A stretch of DNA of 64,000 nt from contig JBBCIY010000004.1 in assembly GCA_037189645.1 (NCBI GenBank), positions 340,312 to 404,311 on the forward strand, written 5' to 3'. This document shows positions 43,373 through 53,608 of the stretch, one piece after another (positions within the stretch are counted from its first letter, which is position 1; each line of letters starts with the position of its first letter). This DNA comes from Taishania sp037189645 (GTDB taxonomy: Bacteria; Bacteroidota; Bacteroidia; Flavobacteriales_D; Crocinitomicaceae). A program made the position numbers and the translations under genes. Below the pieces are notes generated by a model. It did not search any database. It was not told where the DNA came from and saw nothing but the letters and a program-made list of their open reading frames with translations.

Positions 43373-45466
43373 CTACTTCAGTTTTTTAATTCCCATTTCA
43401 TACAGTGCAAACCCGATCAGGTCCGCGTTTTCGCTGATCACCTGCTCTGTTGAGCGCCCTGCTCCATGTCCTGCATTGACTTCGATTCTCACCAGAACAG
43501 GGTTGCCGCATGCTTGTTTTTCCTGTAATTCAGCGCCGAATTTGAGCGAATGTGCCGGAACCACCCGGTCGTCATGGTCGCTGGTGATGATCATCGTAGA
43601 TGGGTAACAGGTTCCTTTCTTCACGTTGTGAACAGGAGAATAAGATTTCAGATACTCAAACATTTCCTTGTTGTCCTCTGCTGTTCCGTAATCGTATGCC
43701 CAGCCTGCCCCCGCAGTGAATTTGTTATAACGGAGCATGTCCAGTACCCCGACCCCAGGAAAAGCCACTTTTGCAAAACCAGGCTGCATGGTCATTGTCG
43801 CCCCGACGAGCAACCCGCCATTGGAGCGCCCTGAAATAGCCATGTATCCGGTTGAGGTATATCCTTTGTCTTTAAGGTATTCTCCGGCAGCGATAAAGTC
43901 CTCAAACACATTCTTTTTCTGCATTTTTGTTCCTGCATCGTGCCATTTTTTTCCGTATTCACCGCCTCCGCGGATGTTCGGGACTGCATAAATTCCCCCG
44001 TTTTCCATCCATACTGCGTTTACAACAGAAAAGGAAGGCTGTAAGCTGATGTTAAACCCGCCATAAGAGTATAGGATCGTCGGGTTTTTCCCGTCCAGTT
44101 TAATTCCCTTTTTGTAGCTGATGATCATCGGGATCTTCGTTCCGTCTTTCGAAGTATAGAACACCTGTTCGGAAATATATTCTTCCGGCTTGAACTTTAC
44201 GTCCGGTTTTTGATACACTTCCGATTTGCCGGAGTCAGCATTGAATTGATAGATTGTTCCCGGGGTGATGTAGTTCGTAAATACGTAATACAGGTTTTTC
44301 TGCTGTTGTTTTCCGTCAAATCCACCGACTGTACCGCTTCCCGGAAGCTCGATGGTCCTGATCAGCCTGCCGTCATAATCGAACTGTTTTACAAAAGAAA
44401 TTGCATCTTTCATGTATCGCGCAAAAAGGTATCCTCCTCCTGTCGAAATACCGAGCACATTTTCCGTTTCCGCAATAACGTCTGTCCATACGGAAGGATC
44501 GTTAATGTTGAATTTCTGCAGTTTTTTGTTGGGCGCATGCTTATCGGTAATGACATAGATCCAGTCGCCTTTTGTATCGATGATGCCGGAGCTGCAGTCG
44601 TAACCGGTCTGAACAGGAATGAAATCCGTTTTGTTTTCCAGGTCCTTGACATACAGTTCATTTCCATACGTTGTATTTGCTGCTGAAACGATCAGGAAAC
44701 GCTCATCGTCGGAAAGATAGGCGCCAAGATACCTTCTCTTGAAATCATTCCCGCCTATGACCAGCTGATCCGCTGACTGCTTTGTTCCCAATTTGTGAAA
44801 GAATACCTTGTGCGTGTCCGTTTTTGCGGACAATTCACTTCCATCCGGTTTGTCGTAGCTGGAATAATAGAACCCTTCATCTCCCTGCCAGGAAATTCCG
44901 GAGAATTTCACATCGACAATGGTGTCTCCGATCTGCTGTTTGGTGATTGCGTTCAGGACAATGATCTTATTCCAGTCACTTCCGCCTTCGGAAATCCCGT
45001 AAGCGACCAGGTTCCCTTTTTTGTTGAAAGACAGGTTGCTCAATGAAGTGGTTCCGTCCTTCGAGAATTTATTCGGGTCCAGAAAGACCTCTTCTTTACC
45101 GTTCTTGTCCTTTCGGTAGAGTACAGACTGTGCCTGTAAACCATCGTTTTTGTAATAGTAGACGAAATCACCCTCTTCGAATGGCGCACTGATTTTTTCA
45201 TAATTCCATTTTTCGCGCAGCTGGCTTTTAATCGCTTCCAGGTAAGGGATTTTGCCCAGGTAATTTTTTGAGAATTCAACCTGTTGTTTTACCCATTCTC
45301 TGGTATCGTCTGCCCGGTCATCTTCCAGCCACCGGTAAGGGTCGTCGATCTTCATCCCGAAATACTCATCCTGGTGAGTGATCTTCTTTGTTTCGGGGTA
45401 ATTGTGCTGGGAATAACAGGCAAATGAAGTAACGGTCATTGCGATTGTAAATGGTTTTAGTATCAT
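43373..45466 (-). CDS. Prolyl oligopeptidase (S9A), exported
   Basis: A 697-residue peptidase with an N-terminal signal-like segment (MILKPFTIAMTVTSFACYSQ). The N-terminal beta-propeller begins at KITHQDEYFGMKIDDPYRWLEDD, a family hallmark. The alpha/beta-hydrolase domain carries the nucleophile Ser at about residue 547 in SGRSNGGLLVGA, the Asp in SDHDDRVVPAHS and the His in NAGHGAGR. The enzyme cleaves after proline in short peptides; a periplasmic location is inferred from the signal. Upstream on its strand a TATATTTG box lies at 45491-45484. Confidence 0.95.
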   Translation of the reverse strand: MILKPFTIAMTVTSFACYSQHNYPETKKITHQDEYFGMKIDDPYRWLEDDRADDTREWVKQQVEFSKNYLGKIPYLEAIKSQLREKWNYEKISAPFEEGDFVYYYKNDGLQAQSVLYRKDKNGKEEVFLDPNKFSKDGTTSLSNLSFNKKGNLVAYGISEGGSDWNKIIVLNAITKQQIGDTIVDVKFSGISWQGDEGFYYSSYDKPDGSELSAKTDTHKVFFHKLGTKQSADQLVIGGNDFKRRYLGAYLSDDERFLIVSAANTTYGNELYVKDLENKTDFIPVQTGYDCSSGIIDTKGDWIYVITDKHAPNKKLQKFNINDPSVWTDVIAETENVLGISTGGGYLFARYMKDAISFVKQFDYDGRLIRTIELPGSGTVGGFDGKQQQKNLYYVFTNYITPGTIYQFNADSGKSEVYQKPDVKFKPEEYISEQVFYTSKDGTKIPMIISYKKGIKLDGKNPTILYSYGGFNISLQPSFSVVNAVWMENGGIYAVPNIRGGGEYGKKWHDAGTKMQKKNVFEDFIAAGEYLKDKGYTSTGYMAISGRSNGGLLVGATMTMQPGFAKVAFPGVGVLDMLRYNKFTAGAGWAYDYGTAEDNKEMFEYLKSYSPVHNVKKGTCYPSTMIITSDHDDRVVPAHSLKFGAELQEKQACGNPVLVRIEVNAGHGAGRSTEQVISENADLIGFALYEMGIKKLK

Positions 45467-45483
45467 TTGTATTCAGATTTTTT

Positions 45484-45491
45484 CAAATATA
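45484..45491 (-). promoter_or_regulatory. TAnnTTTG box of the prolyl oligopeptidase gene
   Basis: On the minus strand TATATTTG lies 17 bases before the ATG at 45466, with TTTA at about the -33 position. Confidence 0.4.
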
Positions 45492-45564
45492 AGCATTTCT
45501 TTCCAGCAGTAAATGATGTAAATATTCCACTGAATAATATAACGGAACAGAACCGGTTGTGTTG

Positions 45565-45572
45565 TAACTTTG
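45565..45572 (+). promoter_or_regulatory. TAnnTTTG box of the HMA/copper operon
   Basis: TAACTTTG lies 22 bases before the ATG at 45595. A metal-responsive operator was looked for and not recognised. Confidence 0.4.
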
Positions 45573-45594
45573 TAACGATAAAAAACAACGGATT

Positions 45595-46014
45595 ATGACA
45601 ACAATAAAATTGCCACTGACGGTTCAGCTGTCTCACGGACAAATAGAACAATTGAAACAGATTCCAGGTGTTACTGATGTAAAATTATCAGCGGATGATC
45701 ATATGATCATTTCCCTGGAGGAAGAAAAAAATGAATCAATTTCGCAGATTTTAAATAAAATAAGCGGTTTTGACCCTGATTTATCCATCACGGAATCCGA
45801 TTTCCCGGTAGAGAAACTATCTTGTGATGGTTGTGCTTCGAGTGCGGAACGCCTGCTGAGCCATCAGCCCGGGGTAGTCACTGCTTCCGTGAAATTCCCT
45901 ACACGATCGGCGAAAATCTATTACCTTCAGAACAAAACAACACCATTGAAGCTGAAAGTTGCCCTGGAGCAGCTGGGATATGAACTGGTGGTGGAGAATG
46001 GAAAAGCGGATTAA
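45595..46014 (+). CDS. Two-domain HMA metallochaperone-like protein
   Basis: A 139-residue soluble protein. Residues 72-137 are a heavy-metal-associated domain with the metal-binding C-x-x-C in LSCDGCASSAE and the conserved GVVTASVKFPTRSAKIYY strand pair. Residues 3-62 have the same beta-alpha-beta-beta-alpha-beta pattern (VQLSHGQIEQLKQIPGVTDVKL) but no cysteines, so they look like a degenerate HMA domain. It lies 67 bases upstream of a copper P-type ATPase and probably hands copper to it (inference). Confidence 0.78.
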   Translation: MTTIKLPLTVQLSHGQIEQLKQIPGVTDVKLSADDHMIISLEEEKNESISQILNKISGFDPDLSITESDFPVEKLSCDGCASSAERLLSHQPGVVTASVKFPTRSAKIYYLQNKTTPLKLKVALEQLGYELVVENGKAD

Positions 46015-46081
46015 TGGAAGTAAGTTTCCCTGGTTCCTGTCGGGGAAATGAGCGGAGAATACACATTGTAACAATTGAAAA

Positions 46082-48286
46082 ATGGCTAAAAAAACAGTAA
46101 CGGTAACCAATATGACCTGTGCTGCATGTGCAGGGAGTATAGAGCGTTTCCTCAACAACCAGGAAGGAGTTACCAGTGCTTCCGTTAATTTTGCAAATGA
46201 AACGGCAAACATTGAATTTACCGGAGCAACGGATCTTGATACGCTGAAATCTGCTGTTCAGTCAATTGGTTATGACCTCATTGTTACCGATTCCGAAGAG
46301 GGAAAGGAACAGGCAAGCCAGGCAAAGGAGGATGAGTACCGGAAACTCAGGAAACAGGTGATCGGTGCGCTGATTTTTGCGGTTCCTTTGTTCGTTATCG
46401 GGATGTTTTTTATGGACCTGCCTTATGCCAATTACATCATGTGGGCATTGTCCACCCCGATGCTGTTCTATTTCGGGCGCCGGTTCTTTACAGGTGCCTG
46501 GAAACAATTGAAACACCGTTCGGCCAACATGGATACACTGGTGGCAATGAGTACGGGAATCGCTTACATGTTCAGTATATTCAATACGTTAAATCCTCAT
46601 TTCTGGCACAGCAGGGGGATCCATGCGCATGTATATTTTGAAGCCGCGGGAATTGTCATCGCATTTATCCTGCTTGGAAAACTCCTGGAAGAACGGGCGA
46701 AAGGCAATACCAGTGCTGCGATCAGGAAATTAATGGGGTTGCAGCCCAAAACAGTAATGGTCGTTCGGGAAAATGGCGAACAAGAGGAGGTCCCTGTAGG
46801 CAGCATTACAAGAAATGACATTGTATTGGTGAGGCCGGGAGAACGGATCGCAGTTGACGGAGAAGTAGTTGCCGGAAGCTCCTACGTGGATGAAAGCACG
46901 ATCAGCGGAGAGCCCGTTCCTGTTTCTAAAAAGGCGGGAGAGAAGGTGTTCGCGGGAACGATGAACCAGAAAGGTTCTTTCCGGTTCCGTGCTGAAAAGG
47001 TCGGGGAGGAGACAGTGCTTGCCCAGATCATTAAGATGGTGGAAGAAGCCCAGGGAAGCAAAGCACCTGTACAGAAGCTAGTGGATAAGATTTCCGCTGT
47101 TTTTGTTCCCGTAGTCATCGGGATTGCTGCATTGAGCTTTGTCCTGTGGATGATTTTAGGAGGAGAATACGGCTTTGAACGGGGGCTGATCTCAGCCGTT
47201 ACTGTGCTGGTGATCGCGTGTCCGTGCGCACTTGGTTTAGCTACTCCCACAGCCATTATGGTTGGTGTAGGGAAGGCCGCCGAAAGGGGAATATTGATCA
47301 AGGATGCGGAAAGCCTGGAGCTGGCCCGGAAGATCGATACGGTCATTCTGGATAAAACAGGAACGATTACGGAAGGAAAACCCGTGGTGACCGGCTTGAA
47401 ATGGTTTATGGAATCGTACCGGGAAGAGCAGAACATATTGTTCAGCATTGAAACATCTTCCGAACATCCCCTGGCGGATGCGATCGTTGCCCACCTGAAA
47501 GACACAGGCGTTTACCTGGATGGAATAGAGGTAGAGAACATTTCCGGGCAGGGAATAAAAGGCAGTTTTGGAGGAAAAGAATACTTCCTGGGGAATGAGG
47601 TGCTGGCGAAACAGCGGGGGGTGGTCTTTTCGGAAGAACAGTCTCAATGGATCAGCTACCGTTTGGGAAAGGCACAGACAGTTGTTTTGCTCACCCGTGA
47701 AAAACAGCTCCTGGCAGCAGTGGCGATCGCCGACCAGGTAAAACCTACTTCTGCAAAAGCGATCCGTGAGCTGCATCAGCAGGGAATTGAGATCGTAATG
47801 CTTACCGGGGATAATATCCAGACGGCGAAAGCGGTTTCGGAAGAGCTCGGGATCGATGCATACCATGCGAATGTGCTTCCGGCCGAAAAAGCAGGTTACG
47901 TGAGCAAACTCCAGCAAGAAGGAAAGATTGTCGCGATGGTCGGGGACGGGATCAATGATAGCAACGCGCTTGCTCAGGCAGATGTGAGCATAGCGATGGG
48001 AAAAGGAAGCGATATCGCAATGGATGTTGCCAAAATGACCATTATCTCATCCGATCTGCTCAAGATCTCAGAAGCGATCCATGTATCAAAACAGACCGCA
48101 AGAGCCATAAAGCAAAACCTGTTTTGGGCATTTATCTACAACGTCATCGGGATTCCTGTCGCAGCGGGGATCTTATACCCTATCAACGGGTTTTTGCTTG
48201 ATCCGATGTGGGCCGGCGCAGCGATGGCATTCAGCTCGGTGAGTGTGGTAATGAATAGTTTAATGTTAAAAATTAAGCGAGTTTGA
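46082..48286 (+). CDS. copA: Copper-translocating P-type ATPase
   Basis: A 734-residue P1B-type ATPase exporting Cu(I) across the inner membrane. One N-terminal HMA domain has Cys13-x-x-Cys16 in MTCAACAGSIE. Eight membrane helices include the CPC motif at Cys380-Pro-Cys382 (IACPCALGLATP). The phosphorylation site is Asp424 in DKTGTITEGK; SSEHPLADAIV is the HP nucleotide motif, and VGDGINDSNALAQADV the hinge. MNSLML near the C-terminus is the Met/Ser segment typical of CopA. Only one HMA is present, but a separate HMA protein is encoded upstream. Confidence 0.95.
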   Translation: MAKKTVTVTNMTCAACAGSIERFLNNQEGVTSASVNFANETANIEFTGATDLDTLKSAVQSIGYDLIVTDSEEGKEQASQAKEDEYRKLRKQVIGALIFAVPLFVIGMFFMDLPYANYIMWALSTPMLFYFGRRFFTGAWKQLKHRSANMDTLVAMSTGIAYMFSIFNTLNPHFWHSRGIHAHVYFEAAGIVIAFILLGKLLEERAKGNTSAAIRKLMGLQPKTVMVVRENGEQEEVPVGSITRNDIVLVRPGERIAVDGEVVAGSSYVDESTISGEPVPVSKKAGEKVFAGTMNQKGSFRFRAEKVGEETVLAQIIKMVEEAQGSKAPVQKLVDKISAVFVPVVIGIAALSFVLWMILGGEYGFERGLISAVTVLVIACPCALGLATPTAIMVGVGKAAERGILIKDAESLELARKIDTVILDKTGTITEGKPVVTGLKWFMESYREEQNILFSIETSSEHPLADAIVAHLKDTGVYLDGIEVENISGQGIKGSFGGKEYFLGNEVLAKQRGVVFSEEQSQWISYRLGKAQTVVLLTREKQLLAAVAIADQVKPTSAKAIRELHQQGIEIVMLTGDNIQTAKAVSEELGIDAYHANVLPAEKAGYVSKLQQEGKIVAMVGDGINDSNALAQADVSIAMGKGSDIAMDVAKMTIISSDLLKISEAIHVSKQTARAIKQNLFWAFIYNVIGIPVAAGILYPINGFLLDPMWAGAAMAFSSVSVVMNSLMLKIKRV

Positions 48287-48368
48287 CCTGAAAATTAAAA
48301 AAATTTAAAATTTAGAAGCCACTGTTTGAAATAAATTTACGTCTGTATGATGTAAAAGCTTATTTTAA

Positions 48369-51300
48369 ATGATCAGATCAACAACAGCGATATTAATTTC
48401 ATTATTTGCAACAATCGCATATTCTCAGCAGACAACAATTTCGTTTGGACCGGGCAGCAACAACCAGACGTTCAATACCTGTAACGGATTTATCATAGAC
48501 TCAGGAGGACAGGGAGGATCCGGTTACTCGAACAACGAGGATGTTGTCATAACTGTCTGCCCTGATAATCCGGGCGACATTGTGAGTGTTGTATTCAACT
48601 TGTTTAATCTCAGTACCGTTGATGATAATCCTGCACCCAACATCACAAATGTTGATTACATGGATGTTTACGACGGAACCTCCACCGCATCCACGCACAT
48701 GGGAACCTATTCCGGTACCCAGCTGTCAGGAGTGATCATCCAGCCGACAGAATTGAACGCGACAGGCTGCCTTACGTTCCGGTTCCGTTCAAATAGTGCA
48801 GGGACAGGGAATTTCGCTGCTGCGGTAACCTGTAAAACACCTTGTTCGAATCCAATGGCGGTAGGAGCTATTGTAGGCGGAATTACCCCGGATTCTATCA
48901 GGGTTTGTATCGGTGATTTGGTTTCGTTCACAGATAATGGGTCATACGGGCAACCGGGATTTGCCATTGAAAGCTACGCATGGGATTTTATGGACGGAAC
49001 AACAGCTGTAGGCCCTCAGGCTTCCCATAGCTTTGATAATCCTGGTATGTACATCGTGCAATTGACGGTAAAAGATAACAATACGGACACAGCCTGCTAC
49101 AATACCAACTTAACGGAACTGAGAGTACTGGTTGCCACGGAACCGGACTTTTCTCCGCTGCCTACGGAAATTGATGTGTGTATAGGCGAATCTTATTCCA
49201 TTACAGCCTACCCGGATGACTATGAGGTAGAATGGCAGGGATTCCCGGGTTCGACAACCGTAGATGACGGATGTATTACGGATGACCTGCTGGGAGTACA
49301 GCAATCCATTCCTTTGCTGCAGACAGGTTTTGAGTCCGGAACACAGATCACAAGCGCTTCAGATATTATAAGCATATGCATGGAAATGGAGCATTCATTC
49401 ATTGGTGACCTCCTGATCACACTGACCTGTCCGACCGGGCAGAATGTTATTTTGCATCAGCAAGGTGGTGGTGGGGTAAATTTGGGAGTTGCCGTGCAGG
49501 CGGATAATGTTGATTGCAACATTCCCGAAACGATGGGAACACCTTTTACCTATTGCTTTACGCCAACTGCTAACCAGACCTGGGTACAGGCAGTCACTTC
49601 GGGAGCGGCCAACGGAAACATTCTTCCTGCCGGAGATTATGCTCCTGTCGGCTCATTAAATAATTTAGTCGGCTGCCCTACCAACGGTACCTGGTCGCTG
49701 AATGTAACGGACCTCTGGGCGGCAGATGATGGAACCGTGTTTTCGTTCTCTTTGAACTTAAATCCTGATTTCTATCCGGATGAAATTTCATTTAAACCGG
49801 AGATCGGACACTCCGCTGATTCTTCTTTCTGGAGTACAAGCACTTCGATCCCGTATAACCTTTCGAACCAGAACAGTACAATAACAGTAACCCCGGATAC
49901 GCCAGGGCAATATGTCATTACCTTCCATGCCATTGATGACTTTGGCTGCGAAAATACGCACGACGTACTGGTGAATGTCAACGAACCGGCAATTGTAAAT
50001 GCAGGGAATGATACATTGATCTGTGAAGGAAACAGCATCCAGCTGGATCCATCCGTTACCTGGCCGTCAACACCTTGTAATTATACACTTGTACTGATCG
50101 ATTCATGGGGAGACGGATGGAACGGTAACACGATGACCCTGAATGTGAATGGCAACTCTTCCAATCATACCATCCCCTCAGGAGGATCTGAGAATTCCAT
50201 TCCTTTTACAGTGAATAATGGAGAAACATATACCACCACATTCAATGCGACTGGTTCGTATGTAAATGAATGTTCTTACCGCATCCTGGATGGAGACGGA
50301 AATGTTGTTTACCAGTCTTCCGGGAACTTAGCCGGACACAGCATGACGTTTACGGCGAACTGTGTTTCCGCTTATGAATATACATGGACACCCGCAACCA
50401 ACCTCTCAGACGGGCAAATTGAAAACCCGGTCTGGTCCCCGCAAGGAGATGAAACAATTGTATTGACGATCAATCCTGCCGGGCATCCGCTCTGCGTAAG
50501 TTCAGATAGTATTACAGTTACGGTTATTCCGCCACCATACGCGGGGGGAGACAGCTCACTGGTAGTCTGTTCGCAGGACACCCCGGTAGACCTGTTTACA
50601 TTGCTGTCCAATAATCCGCAGGGAGGCGGTACCTGGACAAATCCGCAGGGGCAGGTGATTACAATGCCTTTCGACCCGGCTTCAATGCCTTCGGGGAATT
50701 ATACGTACACCATCGGTGCAGCCGACTGCCAGGATCAGGCAGTTGTTGTGGTAGATGTGACCGATACGGAAATTACGGATCATGTCATCACTGATTCCGA
50801 CTGTAACAGCAAGCCACATGGTTCCATTGCAGTTACCGGAACAGCGATTGACTATTACAGGCTGAACGGAGGTCCCCAGGTCAATGCTGCTTCGCCATTC
50901 ACAATTGACAGCCTGCTTGCAGGAGATTATGTATTGGATGTGTATTCAGCAGGAGGATGTACTGACCAGTTAATGTTTAGCATCGGGGAACCGGATCCGC
51001 TGGTAATCCCATTTATTTCTCCCGATACGCTGATCTGCAGAGAAGGTTCAGCAACATTGACAGCGACAGGTGAGGGAGGAAGCAGCGCCTATTCGTATTC
51101 ATGGTCGTTAAACGGGACGGTTGTAGGGAATACCCAGACGATAACGGTGTCTCCGGGAGCAGGATCTCACAATTATTGCGTTACATTATCGGAAGCGTGT
51201 GGTTCACCTACCGCAACAGCATGCACGAATGTATTTATTGAAGAGGAGATCATACCTGCATTGTTGCCTGATTTCCCTGAAGGATGTGAAGCACACAGTG

Positions 51301-52049
51301 TCATCTTTGATAATTTGTCGAACGGAAGCATTGATTCGGTCTTCATTTCTTTTGGAGACGGGACAAAAGATACCGTTATTCTTGGCAACGGATCGTTCGG
51401 GCATACTTACCAGTCCTATGGAGTGTATACGGTTGAAATGGAGGTGATTTCGTCTCTGGGCTGTTATTACAGCAGGACGTTCCCTGATTTTATCACGGTA
51501 TATCCTGCCCCTGATGCAGATTTTCACGCTTCTCCGATGCCTGTAAGCATGTTTGATCCGAACGTGAGCCTGACAGATATTTCAACCGGGAACATCGACC
51601 AGTACCAATGGGTAATGCCAGGAGCGAATCCACCTTCTTCTTCGCTTCAGTCACCGAAGATTACCTATCCTCAGGGAGAAACGGGCGTTTACCCGATCAC
51701 CTTGTATGTAACGACGGAATACGGCTGCGTGGATTCCATTACGAAAAATGTGGAAGTGGTCAACGATGTCATGCTGTTCGCTCCCAATACATTCACCCCG
51801 GATGGAGATGAATTTAACCAGACATGGAAAGTTTACATCCAGGGAATCGATGATTATTCGTTCCATTTGCAGGTATATAACAGGTGGGGAGAACTCGTAT
51901 TTGAGTCGTATGACCCGGATTTCGGATGGGATGGTACGTTCAATGGAAAAATTGTTCAGACAGGTTCTTATACATGGACGATCTCTGCCCGTGATCTGTA
52001 CAATGACAAGAAATATACGTTCAACGGACACATGAGCTTGTTGCGGTAA
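48369..52049 (+). CDS. Large surface protein: CUB-like, P-domain, PKD and type B T9SS tail
   Basis: A 1226-residue exported protein with a signal peptide (MIRSTTAILISLFATIAYSQQ). A CUB-like domain is at about 22-155, a PKD domain at about 185-255 (SYAWDFMDGTTAVGPQ ... GMYIVQLTVKDNN), and a P/Homo-B-like domain at about 300-465 (MEHSFIGDLLITLTCPTGQ). Further beta-sandwich segments follow, including a second CUB-like stretch near 560-680 (WGDGWNGNTM) and another PKD near 990-1060. The C-terminal 90 residues (MLFAPNTFTPDGDEFNQTWK ... NRWGELVF ... WDGTFNGKIVQTG) are the CHU_C type B sorting domain. No SprF-like gene is adjacent, unlike the 7-kb pair. Probably a surface adhesin or binding protein. 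Confidence 0.85.
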   Translation: MIRSTTAILISLFATIAYSQQTTISFGPGSNNQTFNTCNGFIIDSGGQGGSGYSNNEDVVITVCPDNPGDIVSVVFNLFNLSTVDDNPAPNITNVDYMDVYDGTSTASTHMGTYSGTQLSGVIIQPTELNATGCLTFRFRSNSAGTGNFAAAVTCKTPCSNPMAVGAIVGGITPDSIRVCIGDLVSFTDNGSYGQPGFAIESYAWDFMDGTTAVGPQASHSFDNPGMYIVQLTVKDNNTDTACYNTNLTELRVLVATEPDFSPLPTEIDVCIGESYSITAYPDDYEVEWQGFPGSTTVDDGCITDDLLGVQQSIPLLQTGFESGTQITSASDIISICMEMEHSFIGDLLITLTCPTGQNVILHQQGGGGVNLGVAVQADNVDCNIPETMGTPFTYCFTPTANQTWVQAVTSGAANGNILPAGDYAPVGSLNNLVGCPTNGTWSLNVTDLWAADDGTVFSFSLNLNPDFYPDEISFKPEIGHSADSSFWSTSTSIPYNLSNQNSTITVTPDTPGQYVITFHAIDDFGCENTHDVLVNVNEPAIVNAGNDTLICEGNSIQLDPSVTWPSTPCNYTLVLIDSWGDGWNGNTMTLNVNGNSSNHTIPSGGSENSIPFTVNNGETYTTTFNATGSYVNECSYRILDGDGNVVYQSSGNLAGHSMTFTANCVSAYEYTWTPATNLSDGQIENPVWSPQGDETIVLTINPAGHPLCVSSDSITVTVIPPPYAGGDSSLVVCSQDTPVDLFTLLSNNPQGGGTWTNPQGQVITMPFDPASMPSGNYTYTIGAADCQDQAVVVVDVTDTEITDHVITDSDCNSKPHGSIAVTGTAIDYYRLNGGPQVNAASPFTIDSLLAGDYVLDVYSAGGCTDQLMFSIGEPDPLVIPFISPDTLICREGSATLTATGEGGSSAYSYSWSLNGTVVGNTQTITVSPGAGSHNYCVTLSEACGSPTATACTNVFIEEEIIPALLPDFPEGCEAHSVIFDNLSNGSIDSVFISFGDGTKDTVILGNGSFGHTYQSYGVYTVEMEVISSLGCYYSRTFPDFITVYPAPDADFHASPMPVSMFDPNVSLTDISTGNIDQYQWVMPGANPPSSSLQSPKITYPQGETGVYPITLYVTTEYGCVDSITKNVEVVNDVMLFAPNTFTPDGDEFNQTWKVYIQGIDDYSFHLQVYNRWGELVFESYDPDFGWDGTFNGKIVQTGSYTWTISARDLYNDKKYTFNGHMSLLR

Positions 52050-52113
52050 GATAAAAAGCTTAAAAAGTGTAAAAAACCACAGGTATAGTTAGGCGAATAT
52101 CAATTCCCTTCGT

Positions 52114-52121
52114 TAAATTTG
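52114..52121 (+). promoter_or_regulatory. TAnnTTTG box of the SGNH gene pair
   Basis: TAAATTTG lies 17 bases before the GTG start at 52139. No -33 element at 19 bases was seen. Confidence 0.4.
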
Positions 52122-52138
52122 CGCTTTTCGTGTGAAAG

Positions 52139-53608
52139 GTGAAAAACATTAAATTATACCAGGTATTTCTTGCTTTGCTGGGCTTAATCGCTCTGCTGTT
52201 GACGGTCAGTTTCTTTATTCCTGAGGAGGGTGTACGACTAGCTGGTATCAACCTGAAATTCCCGACCATTGATCGGTTAATGCATCCTAAAAAACAGGAA
52301 ACAGCAGATATCGACAGCCTGATCCTGGATATTGATACCACGTTGACCGATCCGCTGGTGCAGCATCAGAACGGGAGCAATGGAGACATGGGAGCTCCCA
52401 ATGCCGGGGAACTGCGGGTGAAAAATTCGACGGTGATCCATTTCAACGATGCCGGAAGAGCGAGCCTGGATAAGTTTTTTGAGAAATTGAGCGGGGCTGC
52501 GAGCTCCAGGAAAAAGCTCCACATCCTTCATTATGGCGATTCCCAGATTGAGGGCGACCGGATGACCGGCTTCATGCGTGAGCGCCTTCAAAACCAGTTC
52601 GGAGGAAACGGTCCGGGGCTTGTACCTGCCAATAACGTCTACAATACCTTTGCTTTCCACCAGGCTTATTCCCCGAATTTTACCCGCTACACCTGTTTCG
52701 GAGGGGAGAAGCTCAGCAACAGGAAATATGGTGTCATGGGTTCTGCAGCCCGTTTTACGAGGGAATATAAAGACAGCGCTGAGATCGCGAATGAAACGAC
52801 CGTGAAAACTGCCTGGATCGAGCTGGCAGCTTCTTCGCAGGCATTCGGAAGATCCAGGAACTTCAGCACCGTAAAAATGTACTATAACAGCTGTATCAAA
52901 CCGTGTGCACTCAACGTATATGAGAATGGAAACCTGATTCACCAGGACAGCTTGAAGGCGGATGGAAAAGCGCACGTCTTTAAGCTAACGTTCCCGGGAA
53001 CTCCCGGAAAACTGAAATTTGAATTTTCCAGCGCAATCAGCCCGAACATCAGCAACTTTTCCCTGGAAGGAGATTACGGAGTTCAGATGTCGAACATCGG
53101 TATGAGAGGTTCCAGCGGGACGATCTTCGGATCCATGGACAGAGGAGTTGCCGGAGAAGCGATGGCAGAACTGGGCGTAGAGCTGATCATTATGCAGTTT
53201 GGCGGTAACTCGGTTCCTTTCTTCAAGGATAGTGTTTCCGTACGGAATTACACCAGCTACTTCAAAGGCCAGCTGAATACGCTGAAATCAATGAGGCCTT
53301 CGGCAGCAATCGTTGTAATCGGTCCGAGTGATATGTCAAAGATGACGGACGGGGTGTATGAAACGTACCCGTTCCTGCCGTACTGCGTGGAACAGATGAA
53401 AAAAGCAAGCCTGGAAGCAGGTGCCGGATACTGGGACCTCTACGATGCGATGGGAGGAAAGAACTCAATGCCGGCCTGGGTCAATAAGGGACTGGCTGGA
53501 AATGATTACATTCACTTCAGCAACGGAGGTGCACGAATGGCGGCACAGTTGTTTTACGATGCGCTGATTGCCGAATACATACGCTGGAGCGGAAAAGGAG
53601 GGGCATAA
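52139..53608 (+). CDS. Membrane-anchored SGNH/GDSL hydrolase-like protein
   Basis: A 489-residue protein with a GTG start (no upstream ATG keeps the frame) and one N-terminal helix (residues 8-28) as an anchor. The SGNH block I is HYGDSQIEGDRMTGFM, a GGNSVPFF block III equivalent follows, and the C-terminal D-Y-I-H in GNDYIHFSNGGARM supplies Asp and His of the triad. Related proteins in Bacteroidota occur beside O-acyltransferases and modify acylated envelope glycans. A second SGNH gene starts at the next base after its stop, so the two are certainly coupled. No MBOAT acyltransferase gene is nearby. Confidence 0.82.
   Translation: MKNIKLYQVFLALLGLIALLLTVSFFIPEEGVRLAGINLKFPTIDRLMHPKKQETADIDSLILDIDTTLTDPLVQHQNGSNGDMGAPNAGELRVKNSTVIHFNDAGRASLDKFFEKLSGAASSRKKLHILHYGDSQIEGDRMTGFMRERLQNQFGGNGPGLVPANNVYNTFAFHQAYSPNFTRYTCFGGEKLSNRKYGVMGSAARFTREYKDSAEIANETTVKTAWIELAASSQAFGRSRNFSTVKMYYNSCIKPCALNVYENGNLIHQDSLKADGKAHVFKLTFPGTPGKLKFEFSSAISPNISNFSLEGDYGVQMSNIGMRGSSGTIFGSMDRGVAGEAMAELGVELIIMQFGGNSVPFFKDSVSVRNYTSYFKGQLNTLKSMRPSAAIVVIGPSDMSKMTDGVYETYPFLPYCVEQMKKASLEAGAGYWDLYDAMGGKNSMPAWVNKGLAGNDYIHFSNGGARMAAQLFYDALIAEYIRWSGKGGA

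Noticed and set aside
43196..43453. Plus-strand 85-codon frame in the 43-kb gap
   Set aside because: It runs into the 3' end of the prolyl oligopeptidase gene on the other strand and shows no recognisable motif.
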